Assembly: GCA_963780165.1 (NCBI GenBank)
Contig: CAWABB010000001.1
Coordinates: 2,409,146 to 2,473,145, forward strand
Source: CAWABB01 sp963780165
GTDB lineage: Bacteria > Bacteroidota > Ignavibacteria > UBA10030 > UBA6906
Reading direction: 5' to 3'
DNA: 64,000 nt
The notes below the pieces were generated by a model. It did no database searches and was not told the DNA's origin. It saw only the letters and a list, made by a program, of their open reading frames with translations. A program made the translations under genes and the position numbers. Below, in pieces: positions 1 through 6,679 of this stretch; positions within the stretch are counted from its first letter, which is position 1, and each line of letters opens with the position of its first letter.

Positions 1-1
1 C

Positions 2-718
2 TTCAAGAGTGGCGTGATGGTGTCGATCGGGAGTCAGCTCGAGCGGTTGGGCACCTTTACGGTCGACCTCATCGCGGAATCCGACCGGATTGTGAGCATC
101 GAAAATGCGGCCGAGCTGGAGGAGTCCAATCAGTTGCGCCTCATCCGGGTCGGAACGGTCGTGGATACGAAGAACCGGTATCCCTTCCCAACGAGCGGCA
201 CGGGGCTCAACCTTTCCTATGAGTTCTCCCTCGCCGCTTTCGGAGGCGATGTTGGCTACAACGCGCTGCGATTGAGTTACGAATCGTATGTCGCGCTCGC
301 AGAGGCCTGGACGTTGTACCCCCGCGTCACCGTCGGATTCGGGGACGGGGCGATGCCGCTCAGCCAGCAATTCTCTCTTGGCGGGCAGGAATCGTTCATG
401 GGTCTGCGCGAGGATGACAGCAGGGGCCGCCAGCTCCTTCTGCTCAATCTCGGGGTCCGCTACCGGCTTCCGTTTACGCTTCTGTTCGACGCGTATGCCG
501 GCGTCAGGTATGATCTCGGGACGATCTCCGCGGTGCCGCAGGAGATCAAGTCCAGCACGCTCCGTCACGGCCTGGGTGCAAGCCTGGGGTTCGACACACC
601 TGTCGGACCGGCGGTGCTCGCGCTGGGGAGGAGCTTCACGGTGGGGAGCGATTCCGACGGGAAGTTCGTCCAGCTCGGCCCGTATCAGTTCTACTTTTTC
701 ATCGGGTACCGGTTATAG
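2..718 (+). CDS. C-terminal part of an Omp85/BamA-like outer-membrane beta-barrel protein (possibly patatin-type phospholipase)
   Basis: The reading frame is open from the first bases of the window, so the gene begins upstream and only about 238 C-terminal residues are seen. The segment alternates hydrophobic and polar residues as in a transmembrane barrel. It carries an Omp85-type signature, LGGQESFMGLREDDSRG, close to the LGG..s.RGy..d..g element of the surface-antigen family, followed by LLNLGVRYRLPF, DAYAGVRYDLG and a terminal FIGYRL strand. The closing GLGASLGFDTPVGPAVLALG motif (the TPxGP element) is typical of barrels attached to patatin-like phospholipases or to BamA/TamA. The N-terminal domain lies outside the window, so enzyme versus assembly factor cannot be decided. 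No terminator is visible before the next gene. Confidence 0.75.
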   Translation, partial: FKSGVMVSIGSQLERLGTFTVDLIAESDRIVSIENAAELEESNQLRLIRVGTVVDTKNRYPFPTSGTGLNLSYEFSLAAFGGDVGYNALRLSYESYVALAEAWTLYPRVTVGFGDGAMPLSQQFSLGGQESFMGLREDDSRGRQLLLLNLGVRYRLPFTLLFDAYAGVRYDLGTISAVPQEIKSSTLRHGLGASLGFDTPVGPAVLALGRSFTVGSDSDGKFVQLGPYQFYFFIGYRL

Positions 719-804
719 TCGCGCATCGGCGGTTCCGCGCGCAGTGCAAGTCAGCGTGGCATTGGTTATCTTTCAACTCCATTCATGTCCAATCCCGGTC
801 CATC

Positions 805-1068
805 ATGACAACGAAACCGCCGTCAGCCGTTCAGCCCGCGCCTGAATCGGCGCTTGAACGCATCGCCTACGCAGCTGTTGAAGGGATCCCCACGGTCGAT
901 CCCCACGACCGTGACCGCCTCGGGTATACGCTCTGGTTGTGGCTGAAGCATCGGCGTGATCCTCTCGAGGCGGCAGTGCGATCGGCCTGCGCCCGGCTCG
1001 AGATCAGCGAGGAAGAAGCGTTGAAGCGGATCAAGGAGCGGCTCACCGCGTCGGGCGTGGCACTCTGA
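805..1068 (+). CDS. small hypothetical helical protein
   Basis: An 87-residue product I do not recognise. It starts at ATG and ends 9 bp before marC, so the two are probably cotranscribed. The sequence is rich in Glu, Arg and Ala, with a central aromatic segment (YTLWLWLKHRRDP) and a C-terminal amphipathic helix (EEEALKRIKERL). It has no signal peptide, no cysteine pairs and no catalytic motif. Codon use matches the neighbours and the opposite-strand frame shows no family features, which favours a real gene. The function is unknown. Confidence 0.5.
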   Translation: MTTKPPSAVQPAPESALERIAYAAVEGIPTVDPHDRDRLGYTLWLWLKHRRDPLEAAVRSACARLEISEEEALKRIKERLTASGVAL

Positions 1069-1077
1069 TCCACGCCG

Positions 1078-1689
1078 ATGGACGCATTCCTTCTCGGTTT
1101 CATCCCGCTCTTCGTGGCGATCGACGTCTTCGGCGTCCTCCCGCTGTACGTCGGGATCACCGAGGGAATGGACGACAGGAACCGGCGGAGGCTCACCACG
1201 CAGGCGACGGTCACGGCATTTCTCATTTCGCTTCTGTTCCTGTTCGCCGGGAAGCTGCTCTTCTCCTTCCTCGGGATCACCGAGGCGGATTTCCGCGTGG
1301 GGGGAGGCATTGTCTTGCTGGTCCTCGCCGTGATCGATCTGGTCACGTCCATTGACACGGAGCGGGCCCCGTCAGTTGGAGCGTACGGAGCAGGCTCGAC
1401 GGGCAGCGAAACGATCGGCGTGGTTCCGATCGGCATCCCGCTCATCATGGGGCCTGCCGCGTTGACGACGATTCTTGTGCTGGTGGATACGTACGGGTAT
1501 GTCGTGACGGTCGGGTCGCTCCTCGCCAATCTTCTCCTCGTGTGGGCGGTGTTCAGGTCGGCAGGCACGATGACACGCGTCATGGGGCGCGCCGGCTCGC
1601 GGGCTGTGTCCCGTGTTGCGGCGCTGTTCCTGGCGGGTATCGCGGTGATGATGATCAGAAGCGGTATTCAAAGCATGCTCCGCATGTGA
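1078..1689 (+). CDS. marC: MarC family (UPF0056) integral membrane protein
   Basis: A 203-residue protein, the normal MarC length, with six hydrophobic segments. The N-terminal FIPLFVAIDVFGVLPLYVGI fits the MarC pattern, where the conserved Asp/Asn-Pro-x-G region sits in the first helix, and the second half repeats it as GVVPIGIPLIMGPAALTTIL. The family is an inner-membrane fold with inverted repeats; its substrate is unsettled and the older link to multiple antibiotic resistance is not supported. It lies 9 bp after the small gene at 805 and 31 bp before the SDR gene. The start is ATG. Confidence 0.88.
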   Translation: MDAFLLGFIPLFVAIDVFGVLPLYVGITEGMDDRNRRRLTTQATVTAFLISLLFLFAGKLLFSFLGITEADFRVGGGIVLLVLAVIDLVTSIDTERAPSVGAYGAGSTGSETIGVVPIGIPLIMGPAALTTILVLVDTYGYVVTVGSLLANLLLVWAVFRSAGTMTRVMGRAGSRAVSRVAALFLAGIAVMMIRSGIQSMLRM

Positions 1690-1720
1690 GCGGAGCGGTG
1701 GGATCAGCAGGAGACACCGG

Positions 1721-2518
1721 ATGAATCTCGGACTTCGGGGCAAGGTCGGAATCGTGTGCGGCGCCAGCGCGGGTCTCGGCAGGGCGGCTGCCGCCGCATT
1801 GGCGCGGGAGGGTGCCAGCATCGTGGTCTGCTCGCGTGACAGGAAGCGGATCGCCGAGGCCGCCGCCGGCATGCGGCGGACGGCGCCGAAAGGGGCCGAG
1901 GTGGTTCCGATGGTCGCCGACATGAGCAGCGCCGCCGACATCGGGCGGCTGGTCAAAGCGACGGTGAAGCGCTTTGGCCGCGTCGATATTCTCGTGAGCA
2001 ATGCGGGTGGACCGCCGGTTGCGGCCTTCCTTGATCTGAGCGACGAAGCCTGGGAGCGGGGAACGCAATTGACGCTCATGAGCACCGTCCGCTGTATCCG
2101 CGCGGTGATCCCGTACATGAAGAAGCAGGGGTGGGGGAGGATTGTAACCATCACCTCGATCGTGGCGCGTCAGCCGATCAATGATCTGGTCATCTCCTCT
2201 TCGATCAGGCCAGGGCTTCTTGGGCTCACGAAGGTGCTGGGGAATCAGTACTCGGCCGATGGCATCTGCATCAACGCCGTGGCGCCCGGGTTCATCCTCA
2301 CCGATCGCCAGAAGGAGATCGGCGCGGCCCGTGCGAAGACGAAGGGCATCACATTCGAAGAGTACTTGAAGGAGTCTGCCCGGGAGATCCCGCTTGGCAG
2401 GCTGGGCCGGCCGGAGGAACTTGCCGACGTGATCGCGTTCCTCTGTTCGGAGCGTTCCAGCTACGTGACCGGCACGACGATCACCGTTGACGGGGGTCTT
2501 GCGCGGGGGATCTTCTGA
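1721..2518 (+). CDS. short-chain dehydrogenase/reductase (SDR) family protein lacking the canonical YxxxK
   Basis: A 265-residue Rossmann-fold protein. The N-terminal GIVCGASAGLGRAAA is the TGxxxGxG nucleotide-binding site, SNAGGPP is the NNAG element, and INAVAPGFILTDR plus VTGTTITVDGGLARG are the usual C-terminal SDR elements. Where a classical SDR has Ser then Tyr-x-x-x-Lys, this protein reads ISSSIRPGLLGLTK: alignment on the GLTK block puts Ser at the Tyr position and Arg at the Lys position. A subgroup of FabG-like SDRs with SNSxRxG in place of YxxSK is known, so this is probably a conserved variant rather than decay. The substrate is unknown. The stop codon overlaps the ATG of the next gene by one base, which suggests translational coupling. 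Confidence 0.85.
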   Translation: MNLGLRGKVGIVCGASAGLGRAAAAALAREGASIVVCSRDRKRIAEAAAGMRRTAPKGAEVVPMVADMSSAADIGRLVKATVKRFGRVDILVSNAGGPPVAAFLDLSDEAWERGTQLTLMSTVRCIRAVIPYMKKQGWGRIVTITSIVARQPINDLVISSSIRPGLLGLTKVLGNQYSADGICINAVAPGFILTDRQKEIGAARAKTKGITFEEYLKESAREIPLGRLGRPEELADVIAFLCSERSSYVTGTTITVDGGLARGIF

Positions 2519-3525
2519 TGGCTGACGAAACGGTCATGACGCTAAAGAGCGCGAGCGGGGGAGTTCCGACGGAATTTTCCTACCGCGGCCAGAAGACCTA
2601 CCACGTCACGCTGCCCGCATTTCAGGCGCAGCCCCTCTTTGCCGACCGGGGTCTGATTCCCCCCGTCCTGAATGCGTTGCGCGACGCCGCCCTGGCGGCG
2701 CACTTCGACGTTATCCTCTACACGGTTCTCCCCGACCGCGTGGTTCTTCTGATTCATGGCCGGACCGACGAATCCGATATGAAGGAGTTCCTTGCGGCGT
2801 TCCGGGCGTCGGCAGCTGCTGCGGTCGAGGGAGGTCTTGGTCACCGGCTCTGGAAGCGGACGTATCTGGAGCGCATGTTGCGTCGCGGCGAGCGACCGGA
2901 GCACTCGGTTCGAGAGATTGCGCGTCTCCCGGTGAGCGCGGGACTTGCCGCGTCGCCGGGCGGATACGAATTCACAGGATCATTCGTGACCGACGTTGCG
3001 ACGTTGATCGAGCCGAGGCGGCCTGCTGCACAGGATCGACAGGAGGGACGAGGTTTCACCCGGGGACGTCGGCCGTTCGAGCCACAGCGCCGTCCAGACG
3101 CCCGTCGAGGCACCGAACATGGTCGAGCGCCGGAAGGGCGCCGCCGCCCCGAAGGTCGACCCGCGTCTGAAGGCAAGCGTGGGTTTGAAGGCAGGCGCAA
3201 ACCTGAAGATTTTCGTCCACCTCAACCACGCCGGGGTCCGGAAGGAAGTCGGCCTCCCCAGGGGCGTCGAGGTCCCGGAGGAGGCAGGCCCTTCGAACCG
3301 CGCCCGAAGTTGGAGGGCCGTCGCCCACCCGAAGGGCGGCGTGACCTCGGCGGCGGGCGTAGGCCCGAAGGTTATCGCCCACCCGATGCACGCCGCAGTC
3401 CAGCAGGACAGCGGGGTCCGGGGACACCTCGTCCCCCCTCAGGTCGTCGCCCGGGATTCAAGCCCGGCCCCAGGCGTTCGGGCGGCAAACCTCCTACATC
3501 GCCTCGCGGTAAGCCGCGCCGCTGA
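2518..3525 (+). CDS. domesticated REP-associated tyrosine transposase (Y1_Tnp)-like domain with a long Arg/Gly/Pro-rich tail
   Basis: A 335-residue protein. Residues about 20-160 follow the Y1/RAYT transposase plan: TYHVTLPAF..PLFADRG, then VLPDRVVLLIHG where active enzymes have (M)PxHxHxL, then LWKRTYLERMLRRGE, then VREIARLPVSAGL where active enzymes have xxYIxxNPVxAGL, then YEFTGS. Both metal-binding His are replaced (Arg and Val) and the nucleophile Tyr position holds Glu, so DNA cleavage is not expected. Residues about 165-335 are low complexity with many RRP, EGRR and PPxGRR units; such disordered basic tails often bind RNA or DNA. The ATG overlaps the SDR stop (TGATG). The 3' end overlaps the converging DUF72 gene by 32 bp. 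The fold assignment is my own reading; the nucleic-acid binding role is inference. Confidence 0.7.
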   Translation: MADETVMTLKSASGGVPTEFSYRGQKTYHVTLPAFQAQPLFADRGLIPPVLNALRDAALAAHFDVILYTVLPDRVVLLIHGRTDESDMKEFLAAFRASAAAAVEGGLGHRLWKRTYLERMLRRGERPEHSVREIARLPVSAGLAASPGGYEFTGSFVTDVATLIEPRRPAAQDRQEGRGFTRGRRPFEPQRRPDARRGTEHGRAPEGRRRPEGRPASEGKRGFEGRRKPEDFRPPQPRRGPEGSRPPQGRRGPGGGRPFEPRPKLEGRRPPEGRRDLGGGRRPEGYRPPDARRSPAGQRGPGTPRPPSGRRPGFKPGPRRSGGKPPTSPRGKPRR

Positions 3526-4411
3526 AGAGCGACTCTTCGCCGACGGCCGGCCGGGAGATCGATTCCAGGTACGGGAACGACGCAAGCGCCGGAGCCGGCA
3601 CCGCGATTCTCTCGCCTCCGTTCATCGCCGCACGGAGCTGCAGTGCGTTGGCGACGGCCTTCCCCCCCGTGGTGTTGTTGAAGATCACGATGACCCGCTC
3701 GGAGCGAGCGGCCATCGCGTCTACGCGGCGGCGGAGCTCCACCAGCTCGCGCGAATTGTACAGGTAGTCATACCTCGCATCTCCACCCTTCAGCAGCCAC
3801 CCCTTCTCGTTCCGCCCATGAAACCTGAAGTATGCCGTCCCTTCGGTCGGCTTCGCAAGGAAGGGGACGTACCTGTTGACGCGCGGGAGGTCTCCGCTGA
3901 CCGCTTGAATGCCCTGCTCCTGGAGGAACGCAGCGAGACCGGGCTGGTTCCATGAATCGTGCCGGAGCTCCGCGAACAGCGGGAATCCGGCAAACACTTC
4001 CGCGAGCCGGCGAAGATGGTAGCGTGTTGCGCTCGTGTTCGTGAACGCATAGGGAAATTGGGCGAGGAGGCCGGCGAGCCTCCCCCGGCGCGCCAACTCC
4101 TGCGCCAGCCCCCGGAGTCCCTGTGTGGCGGATGGTTTGAATTCGCGTCGATGTGTCAGCTGGGCATGGAGCTTCACCACGAAGCTGAACCGCTTGTTGC
4201 CCGACACCGCCTCGGCCCAGGCGCGCGCATCCTCCGCCCCAAGCGTATCGTCCCAGAACGTCGCCCGCACCTCCCCCACGTCAAACACGCCGGCATACCG
4301 CGCCAGCCGGTCGACTGCCGCCCCGGCGCCCTCGCCGTAGAGACACTCAGAGAGCACGTCGTGCTCCCATCCGCCGATCCCCAGCAGTACCGCTTCCTGT
4401 GATGTCCCCAT
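3494..4411 (-). CDS. DUF72 family TIM-barrel protein (YecE-like)
   Basis: A 305-residue protein of normal DUF72 length. Family landmarks in order: a Phe-rich FSFVVKLHAQLTH strand, GLLAQFPYAF (usual L.QFPPsF), PLFAELRHDSW (the ExRhxSW element), GDLPRVNRY, AYFRFHGRNEKGW (the YxRxHGRN element), YDYLYN, and a terminal VIVIFNNTTGGKAVANALQL (usual yvyFNNhxxGxAxxNA). The family resembles xylose-isomerase-type barrels, but no reaction is established. It diverges from the HTH-S24 repressor gene; the two start codons are about 115 bp apart and the repressor operators lie between them, so it may also be under that repressor. ATG start. Confidence 0.88.
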   Translation of the reverse strand: MGTSQEAVLLGIGGWEHDVLSECLYGEGAGAAVDRLARYAGVFDVGEVRATFWDDTLGAEDARAWAEAVSGNKRFSFVVKLHAQLTHRREFKPSATQGLRGLAQELARRGRLAGLLAQFPYAFTNTSATRYHLRRLAEVFAGFPLFAELRHDSWNQPGLAAFLQEQGIQAVSGDLPRVNRYVPFLAKPTEGTAYFRFHGRNEKGWLLKGGDARYDYLYNSRELVELRRRVDAMAARSERVIVIFNNTTGGKAVANALQLRAAMNGGERIAVPAPALASFPYLESISRPAVGEESLFSGAAYREAM

Positions 4412-4423
4412 GGCGCCTCCGAC

Positions 4424-4452
4424 TTGACAAAGCTCCGGTGAATGAGTATATT
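4424..4452 (+). promoter_or_regulatory. sigma70-type promoter of the HTH-S24 repressor gene
   Basis: TTGACA at 4424-4429 and TATATT at 4447-4452 are separated by exactly 17 bp. The predicted start of transcription is near 4459, just upstream of three inverted repeats, and 67 bp before the ATG at 4526. Confidence 0.8.
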
Positions 4453-4466
4453 CGCTCGTGGAACAT

Positions 4467-4482
4467 ACGACATAAATGTCGT
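4467..4482. promoter_or_regulatory. operator-like palindrome 1 (repressor autoregulation)
   Basis: ACGACATAAATGTCGT is a perfect inverted repeat: two 7-bp arms (ACGACAT/ATGTCGT) around AA. Its core GACAt-AA-aTGTC is shared with the palindrome at 4501-4512. It lies just downstream of the predicted -10, where a bound repressor would block initiation. Confidence 0.7.
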
Positions 4483-4493
4483 CTTGTCAAGAC
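4481..4493. promoter_or_regulatory. inverted repeat between the two operator palindromes
   Basis: GTCTTGTCAAGAC has 6-bp arms (GTCTTG/CAAGAC) around a single T. It begins at the last two bases of the first palindrome. Its half site TTGTC matches that of the palindrome at 4501-4512, so it may be a third, differently spaced operator. Confidence 0.45.
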
Positions 4494-4500
4494 CACGATA

Positions 4501-4512
4501 GACAAAATTGTC
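4501..4512. promoter_or_regulatory. operator-like palindrome 2
   Basis: GACAAAATTGTC is a perfect palindrome of arms GACAA/TTGTC around AA, with the same spacing as the site at 4467-4482 (centres 32 bp apart, close to three helical turns). It ends 13 bp before the repressor ATG and would also block ribosome access if transcription were still under way. Confidence 0.65.
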
Positions 4513-4525
4513 GGTGGCGATAGCT

Positions 4526-5176
4526 ATGAAGACAACAATCGGCGAACGCCTGCGGTCGGCGCGCGAGGCCAAGGAGCTGGACCAGGCGACGCTGGCCCAG
4601 AAAATGGGGATCGCAACGCGAACGCTGCAGCGGTGGGAAAAGGGGGAGCAGGTCCCGGACGGCGTGGCCATCACGCGCCTCGCAAAGACCACGGGGGTGC
4701 AGCCGACGTGGCTCCTCACGGGCGATGGGGAGATGTATCCGCCGCCACAGCGGCCCGAGAATGTCTATGCGCTGCCGCTCGCTGCCCGGCGCGCCTCCCG
4801 CCTGGTCGACCTCCCGCTGGTTTCTGCCGTCCCCGCGGGGAAGGTCGCAACAATGTTCCACCCGGACCACGTGGACGACTACGTGACGGTCGACGACATC
4901 AAGGACCCGCAGGCGTTCGCGCTGAAGGTGAAGGGGAACAGCATGGCACCGCGTATTGAGGACGGTGACGTGGTGATCGTGAGCCCGCAGACGGAAGCGC
5001 GGAGCGGCGACATTTGCGTCGTGCGCGTCAATGGGGAGGATACGCTGAAGAAGGTGAAGTTTGAAGGGAACTACATCCACCTCGTCCCGCTCAACCCGGA
5101 CTTCGATCCGGTGACGGTAAAGAAGCGCGAGGTCAACTTCGTGTGGAAAGTCGTGAAACTGATCAAAGCGCTCTAG
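4526..5176 (+). CDS. XRE-family HTH repressor with S24 (LexA/CI-type) autocleavage domain
   Basis: A 216-residue two-domain regulator. Residues about 5-60 form an HTH_XRE domain (IGERLRSAREAKELDQATLA, then RTLQRWEKGEQVPDG). Residues about 95-216 are an S24 peptidase fold: PLVSAVPAGKV holds the Ala-Gly cleavage site, VKGNSMAPRIEDGDVVIV carries the nucleophile Ser, and GEDTLKKVKFEG carries the general-base Lys. This suits RecA- or stress-triggered self-cleavage as in LexA, CI and UmuD. I take the ATG at 4526, preceded by GGTGG, rather than the TTG at 4508, which would lie inside the last operator. A strong promoter and palindromes upstream suggest autorepression. No phage genes are adjacent, so it looks like a stand-alone stress regulator. 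Confidence 0.88.
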   Translation: MKTTIGERLRSAREAKELDQATLAQKMGIATRTLQRWEKGEQVPDGVAITRLAKTTGVQPTWLLTGDGEMYPPPQRPENVYALPLAARRASRLVDLPLVSAVPAGKVATMFHPDHVDDYVTVDDIKDPQAFALKVKGNSMAPRIEDGDVVIVSPQTEARSGDICVVRVNGEDTLKKVKFEGNYIHLVPLNPDFDPVTVKKREVNFVWKVVKLIKAL

Positions 5177-5199
5177 CGGTCACGGTCCCCCGGCAGGAA

Positions 5200-5221
5200 G
5201 GCACGGCCGCATGGCTGTGCC
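5200..5221. terminator. hairpin between convergent genes, possible bidirectional terminator
   Basis: GGCACGGCC, loop GCAT, GGCTGTGCC: a 9-bp stem with one G-T pair, 24 bp after the repressor stop and 73 bp from the end of the converging DUF1015 gene. No T-run follows on either strand, so termination may be weak or factor-dependent. Confidence 0.45.
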
Positions 5222-5294
5222 GGGAAGCATCTGTTGACCTGCCGCCCTCGCTGCACATGTCCCGGCAGCCCCCCGTCGCTTCCGCGCTTCTGTG

Positions 5295-6536
5295 TCAGCT
5301 GAGCAGGTGAACCACCACGCCGTCCCGCAGTTTCGGCTCGAACCAGGTCGACTTCGGCGGCATGATCTTCCCGGCGTCCGCGATCGCCAGCAACTCCTCG
5401 ATTGACGTCGGATGCAGCGCGAAGGCCACCGCCATCTCTCCCGAGTTCACGCGCCGCTCCAGCTCTCCAAGCCCGCGAATCCCTCCGACAAAATCGATCC
5501 GCTTGCTCGTCCGGGGATCGTCGATCCCGAGGACGGGGGTGAGCAGCTCGCGCTGCAGGATGGACACGTCGAGACGCTCAACCGGGTCGGGAACCGACAG
5601 CATGCCGGGTGGTGCCTGAAGCTCATACCACGCTCCGCCCATGTACATTCCGAGTCGGCCCTTCGCGGCCGGACGCACCTGGCTCTTCGCAGGGGTGACC
5701 GTGAAGCGCTTGCCGACATCGGCCAGGAACGCTCCGGGCGTACGGCCGTTCAGATCCTTGACCACTCTATTGTAATCCATGATACGCAGCTGGTTATGCG
5801 GGAACAGCACGGCAAGGAAGAAGTTGTACTCTTCCATACCCGTGTGATGCGGATTGACGGCGGCCATCTCCCGGCCGACGCGCGCCGCAGCAGCGGAGCG
5901 ATGGTGGCCGTCGGCCACATAGAAGTTCGCAATGGCGCGAAACGCCTCTTCGAGGCGGCGCGTCACCAAGGGATCTGCTGCGACCCAGAGCTGGTGGCGG
6001 ATGCCGTCGTCGGCCACGAAATCGTACTCGGCCTTCCCTGAACGGATGGCGCTTGCGAGCGCGTCGATCGCCGGATCGGCCCTGTAGGTAAGAAAAATCG
6101 GCCCTGAATGCGCGTTTGTGACGCGCACGTGCCGTGTCCTGTCGTCCTCTTTGTCCTTCCTGGTCAGCTCGTGCTTCTTGATGATGTCGTCCGCGTACTC
6201 GTGCACAGACGCGCAGCCGACAATCCCGTACTGGGTGTGATTCCCCATCGTCTGCGCATACAGGTAGTACGACGGCTGGCCGTCCTGCGCAAGGATGCCG
6301 TCGGACATCAGCCGCTGCAGATTCTCGCGCCCCTTGTCGTAGACGCGAGGATCGTAGAGGTCGATCTCACGAGGCAGGTCAATCTCGGGCTTCCCGACGT
6401 GAAGAAACGAGAGCGGCTTTCCGGCCGCTTCGGCCCGGGCTTCCTCGGAGTTCAGCACGTCGTACGGCTTGGCCGCCACGGCGGCGGCATGCTGCGGAAG
6501 GGGGCGGACGCCTCTGAACGGGCGGAGCGTGGCCAC
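5295..6536 (-). CDS. DUF1015 family protein
   Basis: About 413 residues, the usual size for DUF1015. Seen: LRPFRGVRPLPQHA and VAAKPYDVLNSEEARAEA at the N-terminus, NPxxFLHVxKPEID-like SFLHVGKPEIDLP, the central IANFYVADGHHRSAAAARV (family G-H-H-R element), FFLAVLFPHNQLRIMDYNRVVKDL, and C-terminal KSTWFEPKLRDGVVVHLL. I choose the GTG at 6536 because GGAGA precedes it and the homologous domain begins there; the upstream extension to 6638 is GC-rich shadow and crosses a terminator. The family is often next to phosphoserine or phosphoglycerate pathway genes; here a class V aminotransferase lies upstream. The biochemical role is unknown. Confidence 0.85.
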   Translation of the reverse strand: MATLRPFRGVRPLPQHAAAVAAKPYDVLNSEEARAEAAGKPLSFLHVGKPEIDLPREIDLYDPRVYDKGRENLQRLMSDGILAQDGQPSYYLYAQTMGNHTQYGIVGCASVHEYADDIIKKHELTRKDKEDDRTRHVRVTNAHSGPIFLTYRADPAIDALASAIRSGKAEYDFVADDGIRHQLWVAADPLVTRRLEEAFRAIANFYVADGHHRSAAAARVGREMAAVNPHHTGMEEYNFFLAVLFPHNQLRIMDYNRVVKDLNGRTPGAFLADVGKRFTVTPAKSQVRPAAKGRLGMYMGGAWYELQAPPGMLSVPDPVERLDVSILQRELLTPVLGIDDPRTSKRIDFVGGIRGLGELERRVNSGEMAVAFALHPTSIEELLAIADAGKIMPPKSTWFEPKLRDGVVVHLLS

Positions 6537-6566
6537 GGAGTGTCTCCAGAAAACGGTGAAAAGAAG

Positions 6567-6592
6567 GCGGGGAGGGATACAACCCTCCCCGC
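6567..6592 (-). terminator. intrinsic terminator after the aminotransferase gene, in front of DUF1015
   Basis: On the minus strand: GCGGGGAGGG, loop of 6, CCCTCCCCGC (a perfect 10-bp stem) followed by CTTCTTTTC. It lies 88 bp past the aminotransferase stop and about 31 bp before the DUF1015 GTG. It can end the aminotransferase transcript or attenuate DUF1015 expression. Confidence 0.65.
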
Positions 6593-6679
6593 GAGGGAAT
6601 GCGGTGCAGGATTGACGCTGCACGGACCTACGGTGCACCGGGACACGTGCACGGGATGCAGTCCGGCGACGGCCGAGCC

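Noticed and set aside
3119..3955. 278-codon plus-strand frame overlapping the Arg/Gly/Pro tail and DUF72
   Set aside because: It is a +1 shadow of the tail and then antisense to DUF72; the composition changes abruptly and no motif is present.
4526..5176. HTH-S24 repressor as part of a prophage
   Set aside because: No integrase, capsid or other phage genes in the surrounding 10 kb.
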